Shown here piece after piece: positions 39,131 through 50,054 of a DNA stretch of 64,000 nt (position 1 is its first letter; each line of letters opens with the position of its first letter). Both the position numbers and the translations under genes were made by a program. The stretch spans positions 3,162,001 to 3,226,000 of the forward strand of contig NZ_CP019966.1 in NCBI RefSeq assembly GCF_003031265.1, written 5' to 3'. Below the pieces are notes generated by a model. The model was given only the letters and a program-made list of their open reading frames with translations. It was not told the DNA's origin and did no database searches. The DNA is from Rhodopseudomonas palustris (lineage in GTDB: Bacteria; Pseudomonadota; Alphaproteobacteria; Rhizobiales; Xanthobacteraceae).

Positions 39131-40552
39131 ATGACCCGTCCCGTCGTCACCCGCTTCGCGCCCTCGCCCACTGGTTTTCTGCACATCGGCGGAGGCCGCA
39201 CCGCGCTGTTCAATTGGCTGTATGCGCGCAAGCACGGCGGCACGATGCTGCTGCGAATCGAGGACACCGACCGCCAGCGTTCGACCCAGGAGGCGATCGA
39301 CGCCATTCTCGACGGGCTGAAATGGCTCGGGATCGATTGGGACGGCGACACCGTTTACCAGTTTGCGCGCGCCGCGCGGCACCGTGAGGTCGCCGAGCAG
39401 CTGCTGGCGGCCGGCAAGGCCTACCGCTGTTACGCCACCACCGAGGAGCTGGCGGCGATGCGCGACAAGGCCCGCGCCGAGGGCCGTGCCAAGCTTTACG
39501 ACGGTAGCTGGCGCGACCGCGATCCGTCCGAGGCTCCGGAAGGCGTCAAGCCGACCATCCGCCTGAAGGCACCGCTGACCGGCGAGACCGTGATCGAGGA
39601 TCAGGTGCAGGGCCGTGTCGCCTGGCAGAACGAGAACCTCGACGATCTGGTGCTGCTGCGCGGCGACGGCACCCCGACCTACATGCTGGCGGTGGTGGTC
39701 GACGACCACGACATGGGCGTCACCCACGTCATCCGTGGCGACGACCATCTGATCAACGCGGCGCGCCAGAAGCAGATCTACGACGCGATGGAGTGGGAGC
39801 TGCCGGTGATGGCGCACATCCCGCTGATCCACGGTCCCGACGGCTCGAAACTGTCAAAGCGCCACGGTGCGCTCGGCGTCGACGCCTACCGCGCGATGGG
39901 ATACCTGCCGGCCGCGCTGCGCAACTATCTGGTCCGACTCGGCTGGAGCCACGGCGATCAGGAAATCTTTACCACGCAGGAAATGATCGATGCGTTCGAC
40001 CTGCCGGCGATCGGCCGGTCGGCGGCGCGGTTCGATTTCGCCAAGCTCGAGAGCCTCAACGGTCACTACATCCGTCAGAGCGATGATCACTCTCTCGTGA
40101 CCCTGCTCGAGGACCTGCTGAAATACATCCCGCAGGGCTCGGCGATTGCAGCGAAGTTCGACGACAGCATCCGTGCCAAGCTCACCCAGGCAATGCCGGG
40201 GCTGAAGGAACGCGCCAAGACGCTGATCGAGCTGCTCGACAACGCCGGCTTCATCTTCGCCGACCGGCCGCTGGCCCTGGATCCCAAGGCGCAGGCGGTG
40301 TTGACGCCCGAAACCCGACAGCTGATCGGCCGGCTGCGCGCCGCGCTGGAGGACGTCACGCCGTGGACGGCGGCGACGACCGAGGCCGCGATGCGGACGT
40401 TCGCCGAGCAGGCTGGGCTGAAGCTGGGTGCAGTGGCGCAACCGCTCCGCGTGGCACTCACGGGACGAACCACATCGCCGGGAATCTTCGACGTTTTGGC
40501 GGTGCTGGGGCGCGACGAGTGCCTGTCCCGCCTCGCCGATCAGGCCGCGTAA
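39131..40552 (+). CDS. gltX: Glutamyl-tRNA synthetase
   Basis: GluRS charges tRNA-Glu with glutamate. The 473-residue protein has the HIGH-type [16 protein letters not shown] and KMSKS-type GSKLSKRHG motifs and the C-terminal helical anticodon-binding domain. The ATG at 39131 is the natural start; a TTG at 39122 adds only three residues. Alphaproteobacteria often carry two gltX genes, so this could be one of two with different tRNA preference. A 150-base spacer with an inverted repeat separates it from gltA. Confidence 0.97.
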   Translation: MTRPVVTRFAPSPTGFLHIGGGRTALFNWLYARKHGGTMLLRIEDTDRQRSTQEAIDAILDGLKWLGIDWDGDTVYQFARAARHREVAEQLLAAGKAYRCYATTEELAAMRDKARAEGRAKLYDGSWRDRDPSEAPEGVKPTIRLKAPLTGETVIEDQVQGRVAWQNENLDDLVLLRGDGTPTYMLAVVVDDHDMGVTHVIRGDDHLINAARQKQIYDAMEWELPVMAHIPLIHGPDGSKLSKRHGALGVDAYRAMGYLPAALRNYLVRLGWSHGDQEIFTTQEMIDAFDLPAIGRSAARFDFAKLESLNGHYIRQSDDHSLVTLLEDLLKYIPQGSAIAAKFDDSIRAKLTQAMPGLKERAKTLIELLDNAGFIFADRPLALDPKAQAVLTPETRQLIGRLRAALEDVTPWTAATTEAAMRTFAEQAGLKLGAVAQPLRVALTGRTTSPGIFDVLAVLGRDECLSRLADQAA

Positions 40553-40584
40553 AAAACCCGGGAAACGGCTCGCGTCCGGCCGCC

Positions 40585-40602
40585 TTGCAGTGCACACTGC
40601 AA
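40585..40602. promoter_or_regulatory. Inverted repeat upstream of gltA, candidate operator
   Basis: TTGCAGTG and CACTGCAA are perfect inverted arms separated by CA. The site is 33 bases after the gltX stop and 100 bases before the gltA start, where a regulator of citrate synthase would bind. The symmetry is that of a dimeric repressor or activator site. No regulator is encoded nearby. It is not followed by a T-run, so it is not a terminator for gltX. Confidence 0.45.
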
Positions 40603-40702
40603 TGAGCTACGCCTTTCCGCCAGCGCTTCAAGACAACCAGTCTCGCTCGCAAGAGCGCTGCGCATACGGCTGGTTTCGCCAACGAACATCGGGGACCACA
40701 CG

Positions 40703-42007
40703 ATGGACGCAACGACCAACAACAAAACGGCAACGCTGACGGTTGGAAACAAGAACTTCGATCTTCCGGTGCTCACCGGGACAGTCGGTCCCGACGTCAT
40801 CGACATCGGCAAGCTCTACGCGCAGACCGGGATGTTCACCTACGATCCGGGTTTCACGTCGACGGCGAGCTGCCAGTCCAAAATCACTTACATCGACGGC
40901 GACGCAGGCGTTCTCGAGTATCGCGGTTACCCGATCGAACAGCTCGCTGAAAAAGGCGACTTCCTCGAAACCTGCTATCTCTTGCTGTACGGCGAACTGC
41001 CGACCAAGGCGCAGAAGGAAGACTTCGACTACCGCGTCACCCGCCACAACATGGTTCACGAGCAGATGGCCCGGTTCTTCCAGGGCTTCCGTCGTGACGC
41101 GCATCCGATGGCGGTGATGGTGGCTTCGGTCGGCGCGCTGGCCGCGTTCTATCACGACTCCACCGACATCAACGATCCGACCCAGCGGATGATCGCCTCG
41201 ATCCGGATGATCGCCAAGGTCCCGACGCTGGCGGCGATGGCCTACAAATACTCGGTCGGTCAGCCGTTCGTGTATCCGAAGAACTCGCTGTCCTACGCCG
41301 CCAACTTCATGCGGATGTGCTTCGCCACGCCGTGCGAGGAATACGTCGTCAACCCGGTGCTGGCGAACGCGCTCGACAAGATCTTCACGCTGCACGCCGA
41401 CCACGAGCAGAATGCGTCGACTTCGACCGTCCGTATCGCCGGCTCGTCGGGCGCCAATCCGTTCGCCTGCATCGCGGCCGGCATCGCCTGCCTGTGGGGC
41501 CCGGCGCATGGCGGCGCCAACGAAGCGGCGCTGGCGATGCTGAAGGAGATCGGCTCCGTCGAGAACATCCCGGACTTCATCTCCAAGGTGAAGGACAAGA
41601 ACTCGCAGGTGCGGCTGATGGGCTTCGGCCACCGCGTCTACAAGAACTACGATCCGCGCGCCAAGATCATGCAGCAGGTCTGCCACGAAGTGCTGGCCGA
41701 AACCGGCCACCACGGCGACCCGCTGCTCAAGGTGGCGATGGAGCTCGAGAAGATCGCGCTCAGCGATCAGTACTTCATCGACCGCAAGCTGTACCCGAAC
41801 GTCGACTTCTATTCGGGCATCACGCTGAAGGCGATGGGCTTCCCGACCGACATGTTCACCGTGCTGTTCGCGGTCGCCCGCACCGTCGGCTGGATCAGCC
41901 AGTGGAGCGAGATGATCGAAGATCCGCATCAGAAGATCGGCCGTCCGCGCCAGCTCTTCACCGGCGCGACCACCCGCAACTACGTCGAGATGAGCAAGCG
42001 CGGCTGA
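40703..42007 (+). CDS. gltA: Citrate synthase
   Basis: Citrate synthase joins acetyl-CoA and oxaloacetate at the entry of the TCA cycle. The 434-residue protein is the hexameric gram-negative type: [20 protein letters not shown] near 75, the catalytic histidine in [25 protein letters not shown], and the C-terminal catalytic aspartate region NVDFYSGI. A strong hairpin terminator follows, and an inverted repeat that may be its operator precedes. Confidence 0.98.
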   Translation: MDATTNNKTATLTVGNKNFDLPVLTGTVGPDVIDIGKLYAQTGMFTYDPGFTSTASCQSKITYIDGDAGVLEYRGYPIEQLAEKGDFLETCYLLLYGELPTKAQKEDFDYRVTRHNMVHEQMARFFQGFRRDAHPMAVMVASVGALAAFYHDSTDINDPTQRMIASIRMIAKVPTLAAMAYKYSVGQPFVYPKNSLSYAANFMRMCFATPCEEYVVNPVLANALDKIFTLHADHEQNASTSTVRIAGSSGANPFACIAAGIACLWGPAHGGANEAALAMLKEIGSVENIPDFISKVKDKNSQVRLMGFGHRVYKNYDPRAKIMQQVCHEVLAETGHHGDPLLKVAMELEKIALSDQYFIDRKLYPNVDFYSGITLKAMGFPTDMFTVLFAVARTVGWISQWSEMIEDPHQKIGRPRQLFTGATTRNYVEMSKRG

Positions 42008-42030
42008 TCGCTCCAGCTCTCTGAAAACAG

Positions 42031-42066
42031 AAACGGCGAACCGCCAGGCGGTTCGCCGTTTTGCTT
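42031..42066 (+). terminator. Rho-independent terminator after gltA
   Basis: ACGGCGAACC and GGTTCGCCGT form a ten-pair stem around GCCAGGC, followed by TTTTGCTTTG. It lies 25 bases after the gltA stop codon. The A-rich left flank means it may also work, weakly, for the convergent deaminase gene. Confidence 0.9.
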
Positions 42067-42089
42067 TGTGGCTATGCCGGAGCGAAGCC

Positions 42090-42734
42090 TCAGTAGCGGG
42101 CGCGATCCGGAAGGGTGCGGAATTCCTGCCACACCTTCTGCGCGTCGCTTCGCATCATCTGCGCGATCTTAACCTGGCGTTTTGCGTAGGGCTTCTTCAT
42201 ATCGGCGCCGATATTGGAATCGTCGAACAGATCCGCGTAGTCGGTCCACGACGCCGCGTAGAAGATCCGATCGAGCCGCGCCCAGTAAGCGGTGGCGTAG
42301 CACATCGGACAGCATTCGCAGCTCGTGTACATCGTGGCGCCGCGCAGGTTCGGCGCCCCGACCTTCTTGCACGCCGCGCGGATCGCATTGACTTCGGCGT
42401 GTGCCGAGGGATCGTTATCACGCAGCACGCTATTACCAGTCGCCGCGAGAACTTCACCGTCGCGCACGATGACGGCGCCGAAAGCGCCACCCGTCTTTTC
42501 GACGACACCTGCCTTGCGCATCAATTCGATGGCCTGCGTCATGTAGCGACGATCTTGCTCCGTCGGCGCCGTGGCCAGTGCAGGCTTAGCATCCGCAACC
42601 GTCGCCCCCGCAGGCAACACAGCCGCACCGAAGGCGGCAGCGCCGGTTGCGAGGAAATTCCTGCGGTGAACGACGTTCACCGACGCGAACAGCGCATCAA
42701 GCGCCGAGGCTGACTCGATTTTGGTTTTCTTCAT
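42090..42734 (-). CDS. Tat-exported nucleoside (cytidine/guanine-type) deaminase
   Basis: A 214-residue zinc deaminase with an export signal. Residues 24-45 read RRNFLATGAAAFGAAVLPAG, a twin-arginine signal. The mature domain has the catalytic site SAHAEVNAIRAA (zinc ligand His and proton-shuttle Glu) and TSCECCPMCYATAYWA (zinc-binding C-x-x-C), as in guanine deaminase and TadA-like proteins. The Tat pathway is suited to proteins folded with their metal. Such deaminases normally work in the cytosol, so a periplasmic location is unusual. It is convergent with gltA. Confidence 0.9.
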   Translation of the reverse strand: MKKTKIESASALDALFASVNVVHRRNFLATGAAAFGAAVLPAGATVADAKPALATAPTEQDRRYMTQAIELMRKAGVVEKTGGAFGAVIVRDGEVLAATGNSVLRDNDPSAHAEVNAIRAACKKVGAPNLRGATMYTSCECCPMCYATAYWARLDRIFYAASWTDYADLFDDSNIGADMKKPYAKRQVKIAQMMRSDAQKVWQEFRTLPDRARY

Positions 42735-42881
42735 AGATGGAGAGCTCCGGTTGAGACGGTCCGCGTCCTCTCCGGTCCATGGACGCGCAAACTGGAGGTT
42801 CGACGCGTCGGCAGGCTAGCTCCAATCTATTGAGAATTGATTGCAACAATTACCTTCTTCAATCGCAGCGGCCGGCGGCAA

Positions 42882-44066
42882 TCAGGCGCGGCGCATCACG
42901 TCCAGCACGATGTCGGCCGCACGTCCGCTCGGCGTCTGCTCGCCGGTCGACAAGATGTCGTCGATCTTTGCAAAGCCCGCGAGCTGGCGCCGCCGCGCCG
43001 GCGTGTCGCCGAGCAGGTCGCGCACAGCCGGGGCGAGCTTGTCGGGTACGCAATCTTCCTGGATGAACTCCGGGATCACGTCGTCCCCAATCACCAGATT
43101 GGCGAGGATCACGGTGCCCGGACGGACAACGCGACGCGCGATCCAGATCTCGACGCTGCCGGCTCGATAGGCCGTCACCATCGGCACGCCGGCGATCGCG
43201 AGCTCGAGCGTCACGGTGCCCGACTTGGCCAGCGCCGCATGGGCGATCCGGAACGCCGCACGTTTGTCCTGCTCGCCGACGACGATCCGCGGCTGCACCT
43301 CCCAGGTTGCGACTGCAGAGCGAACCAGGCTCTCCAGATGCGGCGTGGTCGGCAACACTGCCTCGAATGCGACACCGTCGCGCTTCAGCTGCGCCAGCGT
43401 GTCACCGAACGCAGCAGCGTGATGGCGGACTTCGCTGCGACGGCTGCCCGGCAGCACCAAGAGAACCGGCGGCGATGCCTCGCGGCGCGCCTGCTCGTCG
43501 GTGTCGGGTCGTAGCGAACCGAACTGCTCGGTGAGCGGATGACCCACATAGCTGCACGGCGGGCCCTGCAGCCTTCGATACTCGGCCGGCTCGAACGGCA
43601 GCAACGCCAGCACGTGATCGACATAGCCGAGCATCGCGCGCGCCCGTCCAGGCCGCCACGCCCACACCGTCGGCGAGACGTAGTCGACGATCGGAATCGA
43701 CGGATCACGCTTCCGCACCCGGCGCGCCACGCGGTGGGTGAAATCGGGACTGTCGATGATCACCAGGATGTCGGGCTTGGCCGCCAGCACCGCGTCGACC
43801 GCGCGGCGGATCAGCTTCAGGATTAGCGGCAGCCGCTGCACTACGGCGGCGAAGCCGATGATCGACAGCTCCTCGATCGGAAACAGCGAGGCGAGCCCCT
43901 CGCCGGCCATGCTGTGGCCGCCGACGCCAGCGAACCGGACATTCGATCCGAGCCGCGCCCTGAGCTCGCGCATCAGCGCGGCGCCGAGCCGATCCCCCGA
44001 TTCCTCGGTCGCGATCAGATAGACCGTGCGAACCCGATCCCCGGCCTTGGCAGCGCCGCTGCTCAT
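42882..44066 (-). CDS. lpxB: Lipid-A-disaccharide synthase
   Basis: LpxB joins lipid X and UDP-diacylglucosamine to make the lipid A disaccharide, at the inner membrane. The 394-residue GT19 protein has YLIATEESGDRLGAALM near the start (where most relatives have a GExSGD motif), DSPDFTHRVA, VDYVSPTVWAWRPGRA and VGHPLTEQ. Its start overlaps the lpxI stop by four bases. It is the last gene of the minus-strand lipid A cluster. Confidence 0.96.
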   Translation of the reverse strand: MSSGAAKAGDRVRTVYLIATEESGDRLGAALMRELRARLGSNVRFAGVGGHSMAGEGLASLFPIEELSIIGFAAVVQRLPLILKLIRRAVDAVLAAKPDILVIIDSPDFTHRVARRVRKRDPSIPIVDYVSPTVWAWRPGRARAMLGYVDHVLALLPFEPAEYRRLQGPPCSYVGHPLTEQFGSLRPDTDEQARREASPPVLLVLPGSRRSEVRHHAAAFGDTLAQLKRDGVAFEAVLPTTPHLESLVRSAVATWEVQPRIVVGEQDKRAAFRIAHAALAKSGTVTLELAIAGVPMVTAYRAGSVEIWIARRVVRPGTVILANLVIGDDVIPEFIQEDCVPDKLAPAVRDLLGDTPARRRQLAGFAKIDDILSTGEQTPSGRAADIVLDVMRRA

Positions 44067-44920
44067 GCGGGCATCCCGATCGCGAACACGCAGGCCTTGT
44101 CGGCGGCCGCGATCATCTCCTGAGGCTCGGCCACGACGGTATGCCCGGCCACCACGGCGACGCCGCCGAGCTGCGCGGCGATCAGTCCTTCGATGGTTTT
44201 CGGCCCGAGCGCCGGCAGGTCGAAGCGCAGGTCCTGACCGGTCTTCGGCGCCTTCACCAGAACGCCGTGGCCGGGCTTGGCGCGGATCCGCCTGGCGTCG
44301 CGAAGCTGCGCCACGCGCCGCAGCAGCTCATCGGTCCCGCCGGTGTCCTCGACAGCAACGACATGACCGTCGATCACCACACAGCCCTGGCCGATGTCGA
44401 ACGGGCTGAGCGCCGCCAGCACCGCCCGCCCTTTGGCGATATCGACCTGAACGCCGGCATCGGGGACGGCACGGGTGAGACAGCCTTCCGGCATCAGTAC
44501 GTCGGTCGCGACGTCTTTCAGACCGAGCAGCCTGAAGCCGTGACGCTCGAACAGCCGGCCGACGCCCGTCAGCAGGTGGTCGTCACCGCCCCGATAGGCC
44601 GCGAGCACCGCCGGCAGCACTTTGATCGCGCCCCAGTCGAGCCGCATGTCCGACAGCGCCGGCCGCACCAGCGAGCCGATGAACACCAGGTCGCGGCAGC
44701 CTTCGGCGCGGAGCAGCCGCAGCAGCCTGCCGAAAGCTCCCATCCGCAGCCAATGATGCCGGTAGGCGGTGACGCGTTCGGCGTCGCAGCTTCCTTTCAG
44801 CGCGAACAGCACCGGCGTCAGGCCGCGCGCGGCGAGCGAGTCGGCAACGGCGAATGGCAGCGTGCCGCCGCCGGCGATGATGCCGACGGGCGCGCCAATC
44901 TGCAGTGATGGATCAGTCAT
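44063..44920 (-). CDS. lpxI: UDP-2,3-diacylglucosamine pyrophosphatase LpxI
   Basis: LpxI hydrolyses UDP-2,3-diacylglucosamine to lipid X and UMP, the step before LpxB. It is unrelated to the LpxH of E. coli and is the usual version in alphaproteobacteria. The 285-residue protein has the N-terminal GIIAGGGTLPFAVADS motif and the C-terminal DLPALGPKTIEGLIAAQLGG region with conserved Asp/Glu residues. It lies 18 bases after lpxA and overlaps lpxB by four bases, so the three are cotranslated. Confidence 0.95.
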   Translation of the reverse strand: MTDPSLQIGAPVGIIAGGGTLPFAVADSLAARGLTPVLFALKGSCDAERVTAYRHHWLRMGAFGRLLRLLRAEGCRDLVFIGSLVRPALSDMRLDWGAIKVLPAVLAAYRGGDDHLLTGVGRLFERHGFRLLGLKDVATDVLMPEGCLTRAVPDAGVQVDIAKGRAVLAALSPFDIGQGCVVIDGHVVAVEDTGGTDELLRRVAQLRDARRIRAKPGHGVLVKAPKTGQDLRFDLPALGPKTIEGLIAAQLGGVAVVAGHTVVAEPQEMIAAADKACVFAIGMPA

Positions 44921-44938
44921 GGCCGCGCCGACCGCAGG

Positions 44939-45781
44939 TCAGGCGTCGTCGCCGTCATTAACGGCCGCACCGCCCTCACGCGCCATGCACAGCGCGACGC
45001 GCTGGCCGCGACCGCCGCGGCCCTTGATGTCGTCGATGAACGTGACGATCTCGGCGATCGCCGGATCCTCCGCCGTGCGCGGACGCACCCGTTCGAGCCG
45101 TTCGGCGAGCGGACCGCTGCTGTAGAACAGGTCGTTGAAGAACGAGCGCACAATCGCGAGCCGCTCCTTGGTGAACTTCCGCCGGCGCATGCCGACGATA
45201 TTCAACCCGGCGAGCTTCGCATAGATGCCGTTGGCGAGCGCATAGGGAATGACGTGGGTGCGCAGCCCGCTCATGCCGCCGATCATCACCTGGGGGCCGA
45301 CCCGGGTGAACTGCTGCAGCACCGTCATGCCGCCGATGAAGGTGAAGTCGCCGATCTCGCAATGGCCGCCGAGGGTCGCGGCATTGGCAAAGATCACATC
45401 GTTGCCGACGATGCAGTCGTGGCCGACATGACTCGCCGCCATGAAGAACCCGCGGTCGCCGACGCGGGTGACGCCGCCGCCGCCGACCGTGCCGGTGTTC
45501 ATCGTCACGTTTTCGCGGATGGTACAGGCGTTGCCGATGATCAGCGTCGTCGGCTCACCCTTGTAGCCGGTCGACTGCGGCGCGCCGCCCAGCGAGGCGA
45601 ACGGATGGATGGTGCAGCCTTCGCCGATCGTGGTGTGGCCGGTGACGTTGACGTGGCCGATCAGCGTTGTACCGGCGCCGATGCTGACGTGCGGACCAAT
45701 GGTGCAGAAGGGCCCGATGGTCACGTCGTCGCCGATGACGGCGCCGTCTTCGATACGCGCAGTCGGATCAATTGTGCTCAT
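44939..45781 (-). CDS. lpxA: UDP-N-acetylglucosamine acyltransferase
   Basis: LpxA adds the first hydroxyacyl chain to UDP-GlcNAc, from acyl-ACP, to begin lipid A synthesis. The 280-residue protein shows the hexapeptide repeats of the left-handed beta-helix (IGDDVTIGPFCTIGPHV and following), the catalytic histidine in SHVGHDCIVG, and a helical C-terminal domain. The start ATG lies eight bases beyond the fabZ stop. Confidence 0.97.
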   Translation of the reverse strand: MSTIDPTARIEDGAVIGDDVTIGPFCTIGPHVSIGAGTTLIGHVNVTGHTTIGEGCTIHPFASLGGAPQSTGYKGEPTTLIIGNACTIRENVTMNTGTVGGGGVTRVGDRGFFMAASHVGHDCIVGNDVIFANAATLGGHCEIGDFTFIGGMTVLQQFTRVGPQVMIGGMSGLRTHVIPYALANGIYAKLAGLNIVGMRRRKFTKERLAIVRSFFNDLFYSSGPLAERLERVRPRTAEDPAIAEIVTFIDDIKGRGGRGQRVALCMAREGGAAVNDGDDA

Positions 45782-45789
45782 TCAGCCCG

Positions 45790-46245
45790 TCAATCTGCCA
45801 GCATCGCGCCGACATCGGCTTCCGCCACGATCTGTCCGTCGACCTTGGCCTCGCCGTGAAACCACCACATCGTCTTGCGCCGTCCGGTGCGGGTCAGGTG
45901 ATACTCGACGGTATCGCCAGGCATCACCGGCTTGCGGAACTTGCACTTGTCGATGGTCAGGAAATACACCGCGCGCGGCTTCTCGGTGCCGGTGACAGAC
46001 AGGATGCCGATCACGCCCGCGGTCTGGGCCATGCCCTCGATCATCAGCACGCCAGGATATACCGGCCGCTCCGGAAAGTGGCCCTGGAACGCCGGCTCGT
46101 TGACGGTGACGTTCTTGATGCCGATGCCGCTGTAGTCCTCGCGGATGTTGATCACGCGATCGATCAGCAGAAACGGGAAGCGGTGCGGCAGGGTCTTGAG
46201 GATGGTGTTGATGTCAACTTTCTCAAAGCGAATCGGCGATTCCAT
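45790..46245 (-). CDS. fabZ: 3-hydroxyacyl-ACP dehydratase FabZ
   Basis: FabZ removes water from 3-hydroxyacyl-ACP in fatty acid elongation; its substrate is shared with LpxA and LpxD, which explains its place here. The 151-residue hotdog protein has [12 protein letters not shown] near the start and the catalytic His/Glu helix region [21 protein letters not shown] choose the ATG at 46245, which overlaps the lpxD stop as TGATG; a GTG one codon earlier is the alternative. Confidence 0.97.
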   Translation of the reverse strand: MESPIRFEKVDINTILKTLPHRFPFLLIDRVINIREDYSGIGIKNVTVNEPAFQGHFPERPVYPGVLMIEGMAQTAGVIGILSVTGTEKPRAVYFLTIDKCKFRKPVMPGDTVEYHLTRTGRRKTMWWFHGEAKVDGQIVAEADVGAMLAD

Positions 46246-47327
46246 CACCCCCGTCCTTCATCCCTGTCGTCATCGGGTCTTGCCGCCGTGTCGGCTCCGC
46301 TGCCTTCAGCGAGCCGCCGCACCGCGAGCATCTCCCGGAACCATGTTCTGGTCGGCCGTGCGAAGATACCGCCCCAGCGCTCACCTGCGGGAATACTGTC
46401 CTTCACCCCGGACATCGCCGCCACCTGGGCGCCGTCGCCAATCACCACATGATTGTTGATGCCGACCATGGCGCCGAGCGCGACGTTGTCGCCCAGCGTC
46501 AGGCTGCCGGCAAGACCGCATTTGGCGGCGATCACGCAATGTCGACCAATTGTTACGTTGTGGCCGACCTGAACCTGATTGTCGATCTTGGTGCCCTCGC
46601 CGATCACCGTGTCGCGCAGCGAGCCGCGGTCGATCGTCGTCCCGGCGCCGAGCTCGACATCGTGCTGGATGATCACGCGGCCGGTCTGCGGCACCTTGGT
46701 GTGCTGGCCTGCGAAGATAAAGCCGAAGCCGTCCTGGCCGATATGGCAGCCCGGATGCATCAGCACATTGTTGCCGATCAGCGCGTGCTGGAGGTGGCTG
46801 CCGGCACCGATGTCGCAATCGCGGCCGATCTTGACGCCGGCGGCGATCACCGCCCCCGCCCCGATCACCGTTCCCGCGCCGATCTCGACGTCGGGCCCGA
46901 TCACCGCCAGCGGCTCGACCGTGACCTCGTCTTCGAGCTTGGCGCTCTCATGGATGACCGACGTGGGCGCGATGCCGGGCGCTCCGATGCCGGTGTGCGG
47001 ACGCAACGCATCGGAATACAGATGCCGGGCGTAGGCCACGAAGGCATGGAACGGACGCCGGGCGCGCAGCACAGCGACGTGCGACGGCACCCTGCCCTCA
47101 AACCGCTCGCTGACAAGGCACGCGCCCGCGCGCGTGTTCGCGAGCTCATCCGAATAGCGGAGGTTCTCGAAGAAGCTCAAGTGCATAGGGCCGGCCTCGT
47201 CGAGCGAGGCCAGTCCGGTGATGCGATGCTCCGCGTGCGAAGCATCAACCAGCGTTGCTTTCGTCAGGCTGGCGATCTCGGCCAGGGTCGACGAAGGACG
47301 CGGCGGGAAAAACGACGTGGATGCCAT
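46245..47327 (-). CDS. lpxD: UDP-3-O-(hydroxyacyl)glucosamine N-acyltransferase
   Basis: LpxD adds the N-linked hydroxyacyl chain in the third step of lipid A synthesis. The 360-residue protein has an N-terminal uridine-binding domain (residues 1-100) and a long left-handed beta-helix with hexapeptide repeats ([19 protein letters not shown]). The catalytic histidine lies in the [15 protein letters not shown] region typical of the family. It starts 29 bases after the bamA stop, with no skp gene between them as in E. coli. Confidence 0.96.
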   Translation of the reverse strand: MASTSFFPPRPSSTLAEIASLTKATLVDASHAEHRITGLASLDEAGPMHLSFFENLRYSDELANTRAGACLVSERFEGRVPSHVAVLRARRPFHAFVAYARHLYSDALRPHTGIGAPGIAPTSVIHESAKLEDEVTVEPLAVIGPDVEIGAGTVIGAGAVIAAGVKIGRDCDIGAGSHLQHALIGNNVLMHPGCHIGQDGFGFIFAGQHTKVPQTGRVIIQHDVELGAGTTIDRGSLRDTVIGEGTKIDNQVQVGHNVTIGRHCVIAAKCGLAGSLTLGDNVALGAMVGINNHVVIGDGAQVAAMSGVKDSIPAGERWGGIFARPTRTWFREMLAVRRLAEGSGADTAARPDDDRDEGRG

Positions 47328-47356
47328 TCCTTCGGTCGTGGTCCGGAGTGCGGGAC

Positions 47357-49882
47357 TTAGAACGAGGTCCCGCCGCCGAACTTGAACTCCTGAACGCGGT
47401 CGTACTTACCCTTGGTGATCGGTACGGCATAGTCGAAGCGCAGCGGACCGAACGGCGACGCCCAGATCAGGCCGACACCGACCGAGGTACGGACGAGGTT
47501 GGTGTCGTCGTAATTCAAGCCGGCACAGCTACCAATCATCGTCTGGCTAGCGGGTACGCAACCAGGGGCATTCACTTCGCCAGTTACAGTCCAAGACGTC
47601 GGGCCTTTGTAATCGAACAGCGAACCGGCGTCGGCGTACACGGCGCCCTTGAGCCCGACTTCCTTCGGCAGGAACCAGAACGGCATCTGCAACTCGACCG
47701 ACGCACCCCAGTAATTCGTGCCGCCGAGCGCGTCGCCGCCGTAACCATACATGGCGTAAGTGCCGATGTCGCGCGGACCGATACCATTCGGAGCGAAACC
47801 ACGAACCAGGTTAGACCCCATCTGGAAGTGGTCGAGCATCCGCAGCTGATTATCGCCGTAAGAGCTAAGGTTACCGGCCTGCAGGTGGATCAAGCCGACC
47901 AGATCGGACACCAGCGAAGTATAGTACTTAGCGTCGAACGCGGTCTTGATGAACTTCACGTCACCGCCAACGCCCGCGAAGTCCTGACGCAGGTCGACGA
48001 GCAGACCGTCGGTCGGGTTCTTGATGTTGTCGAGGGTGTTGTAGGTCAGCGTATAGCCGAGCGACGAGGTCCAGTAGGCACCGCCAGCCAGACCGATACG
48101 AACTGGCAGCGAAGCTTCACCATCAGCATAGCACCCCAGCTGCATGCCGTTCGGATTGTTTGCCCGGAAATTGGCGTACTGCGGAGTCCAGGAATTCGGA
48201 TCCGTCGAAAGATTGTTACAATTGTTCAGGTACGACGGCAGCGTGATTTCCTGCCGGTACAGCGAGTAGCGGATCTGCAGCGACAGATCCTCCCGCAGCG
48301 CGAAGCCGAGGCGCGGGCTGAAGCCGAGCGTCTTGGTCGAGTACGAGATGTAACGGTTGGCGAGCTGTTCGCGCTGATACAGGTCGAGGCCGAGCGCGAC
48401 GCGGTAGTCGAGCAGATACGGCTCGACGAACGACAGCGAGTAGCCGCGGGCGTACTGACCGTACTGCACCGACGCCTTGGCGAAGATGCCGCGACCGAGG
48501 AAGTTACGCTCCGAGACCGAGACTTCACCCAGCGCACCGTCGCTGGTCGAGTAACCACCCGACACCGAGAAGTCGCCGGTCGACTTTTCTTCGAGGTTGA
48601 CCACCAGGATGACGCGGTCGCTCGAAGAGCCCGGCTCCGTGGTGATCTTCACGGTCTTGAAGAAGTCGAGGTTCTTCAGGCGGCGCTCGGCGCGGTCGAC
48701 CAGCGCACGGTTGTAGGCGTCGCCTTCGGAGATGTCGAACTCACGCCGGATCACGTAATCGCGGGTCCGGGTGTTGCCGACGACGTTGATGCGTTCGATG
48801 TAGACGCGCGGCCCCTCTTCGATCGAGAACACGATCGAAACGGTGTGCTCGTCGAAGTTACGATCGCCGCGCGGACGCACGGTCGCGAACGCGTAGCCGC
48901 GGCGCGACAGCTCGATCTGCATCTCTTCGACCGACTTCTCCAGCGCTTCGGCGTTGTAGAGCGAGCCGACATTGACGCGCGAGAAGCTGCGCATCGAGTT
49001 GCCGTCGAGGGTCGGAATGGCGGATTCGAAGGTCACCGAACCGACGCGGTACTGCTGACCTTCCTCGATCTTGAAGGTGACCAGGAAGCCCTTGCGCTCC
49101 GGATCGTATTCGGTCAGCGCGGCAACCACCTGCACGTCGGCAAAGCCGTGCTTCAGGTAGAAACGGCGGATCAGATCGCGGTCGGCCTCGACCCGGTCCG
49201 GATCGTAGACGTCACCGTTGCCGAGGAAGCTGAGCAGGTTGCTCTCGCGGGTCTTGATCACGTCCTTCAGGCGATAGGACGAATAGGCCTTGTTGCCGAC
49301 GAACTCGATCGACTTGACGCCGGTCTTCGGACCTTCGGTGATCACGAACACCAGGTCGACGCGGTTGTTCGGCTGCTCGATGATCTGCGGGTCGACGCGA
49401 ACGTCGTAGCGACCCGAACGGCGATAGATTTCGGCGATCCGCAGCGCGTCGCCCTGCACCATCGGGCGGGACAGCGTGCCGCGCGGCTTCGACTGGATTT
49501 CAGCCGAGAGCTGCTCGTCCTTGATCTTCTTGTTGCCCTCGAACGCGAGGCGACCGATCACCGGGTTTTCGACGACGCTGACGACCAGACGGCCACCCGC
49601 CTGGTTGATGCGCACGTCCTGGAACAGGCCGGTCTCGATCAGCGCCTTGAGGCCGTCATCGATCGAGCCCTGGTCGAGCCGCCCGCCCGGACCCGGCTTG
49701 AAATAGGAGCGAATGGTCTCGGCCTCGACCCGCCGATTGCCCTCGACCGCGATCGACGAAGCGGATTGGGCGGCGGCAGGAGACGCCATCACCACCCCGA
49801 CCGCCGTCGTGGCGACCGGTACGGCGAAAAACACCAGGGCGGCACCGACTACCCCCCGCAACACTCGCATTCCAACTTTCAT
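47357..49882 (-). CDS. bamA: Outer-membrane protein assembly factor BamA
   Basis: BamA is the central barrel of the BAM complex that inserts proteins into the outer membrane. The 841-residue protein starts at ATG 49882, giving a normal signal peptide ending SPAAAQS. Five POTRA repeats follow to about residue 430, then a 16-stranded barrel with the VRGF motif in [14 protein letters not shown] and a final [11 protein letters not shown]...FKFGGGTSF with the C-terminal phenylalanine. The frame further upstream is rejected. It lies between rseP and lpxD. Confidence 0.97.
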   Translation of the reverse strand: MKVGMRVLRGVVGAALVFFAVPVATTAVGVVMASPAAAQSASSIAVEGNRRVEAETIRSYFKPGPGGRLDQGSIDDGLKALIETGLFQDVRINQAGGRLVVSVVENPVIGRLAFEGNKKIKDEQLSAEIQSKPRGTLSRPMVQGDALRIAEIYRRSGRYDVRVDPQIIEQPNNRVDLVFVITEGPKTGVKSIEFVGNKAYSSYRLKDVIKTRESNLLSFLGNGDVYDPDRVEADRDLIRRFYLKHGFADVQVVAALTEYDPERKGFLVTFKIEEGQQYRVGSVTFESAIPTLDGNSMRSFSRVNVGSLYNAEALEKSVEEMQIELSRRGYAFATVRPRGDRNFDEHTVSIVFSIEEGPRVYIERINVVGNTRTRDYVIRREFDISEGDAYNRALVDRAERRLKNLDFFKTVKITTEPGSSSDRVILVVNLEEKSTGDFSVSGGYSTSDGALGEVSVSERNFLGRGIFAKASVQYGQYARGYSLSFVEPYLLDYRVALGLDLYQREQLANRYISYSTKTLGFSPRLGFALREDLSLQIRYSLYRQEITLPSYLNNCNNLSTDPNSWTPQYANFRANNPNGMQLGCYADGEASLPVRIGLAGGAYWTSSLGYTLTYNTLDNIKNPTDGLLVDLRQDFAGVGGDVKFIKTAFDAKYYTSLVSDLVGLIHLQAGNLSSYGDNQLRMLDHFQMGSNLVRGFAPNGIGPRDIGTYAMYGYGGDALGGTNYWGASVELQMPFWFLPKEVGLKGAVYADAGSLFDYKGPTSWTVTGEVNAPGCVPASQTMIGSCAGLNYDDTNLVRTSVGVGLIWASPFGPLRFDYAVPITKGKYDRVQEFKFGGGTSF

Positions 49883-50054
49883 GCGCAACGCGCCCTTGTC
49901 ATTCCGATGCCGGCACGGAGCCCCCGCACCGACAGAATCCCCAGGTTGCCTCGCTTGTAGACAATTTTGCCGCCCCGGCAAACGTCCTTTAGCGCTGCGA
50001 TTTCAATTTCATTCCAACACGTTGCCCATCCGCCACGTTTGACAAATGGGAGAC

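Noticed and set aside
47255..49960. 901-codon frame opposite bamA
   Set aside because: It mirrors bamA in frame; the product is Asp/Val/Arg-rich without motifs, while bamA is unambiguous.
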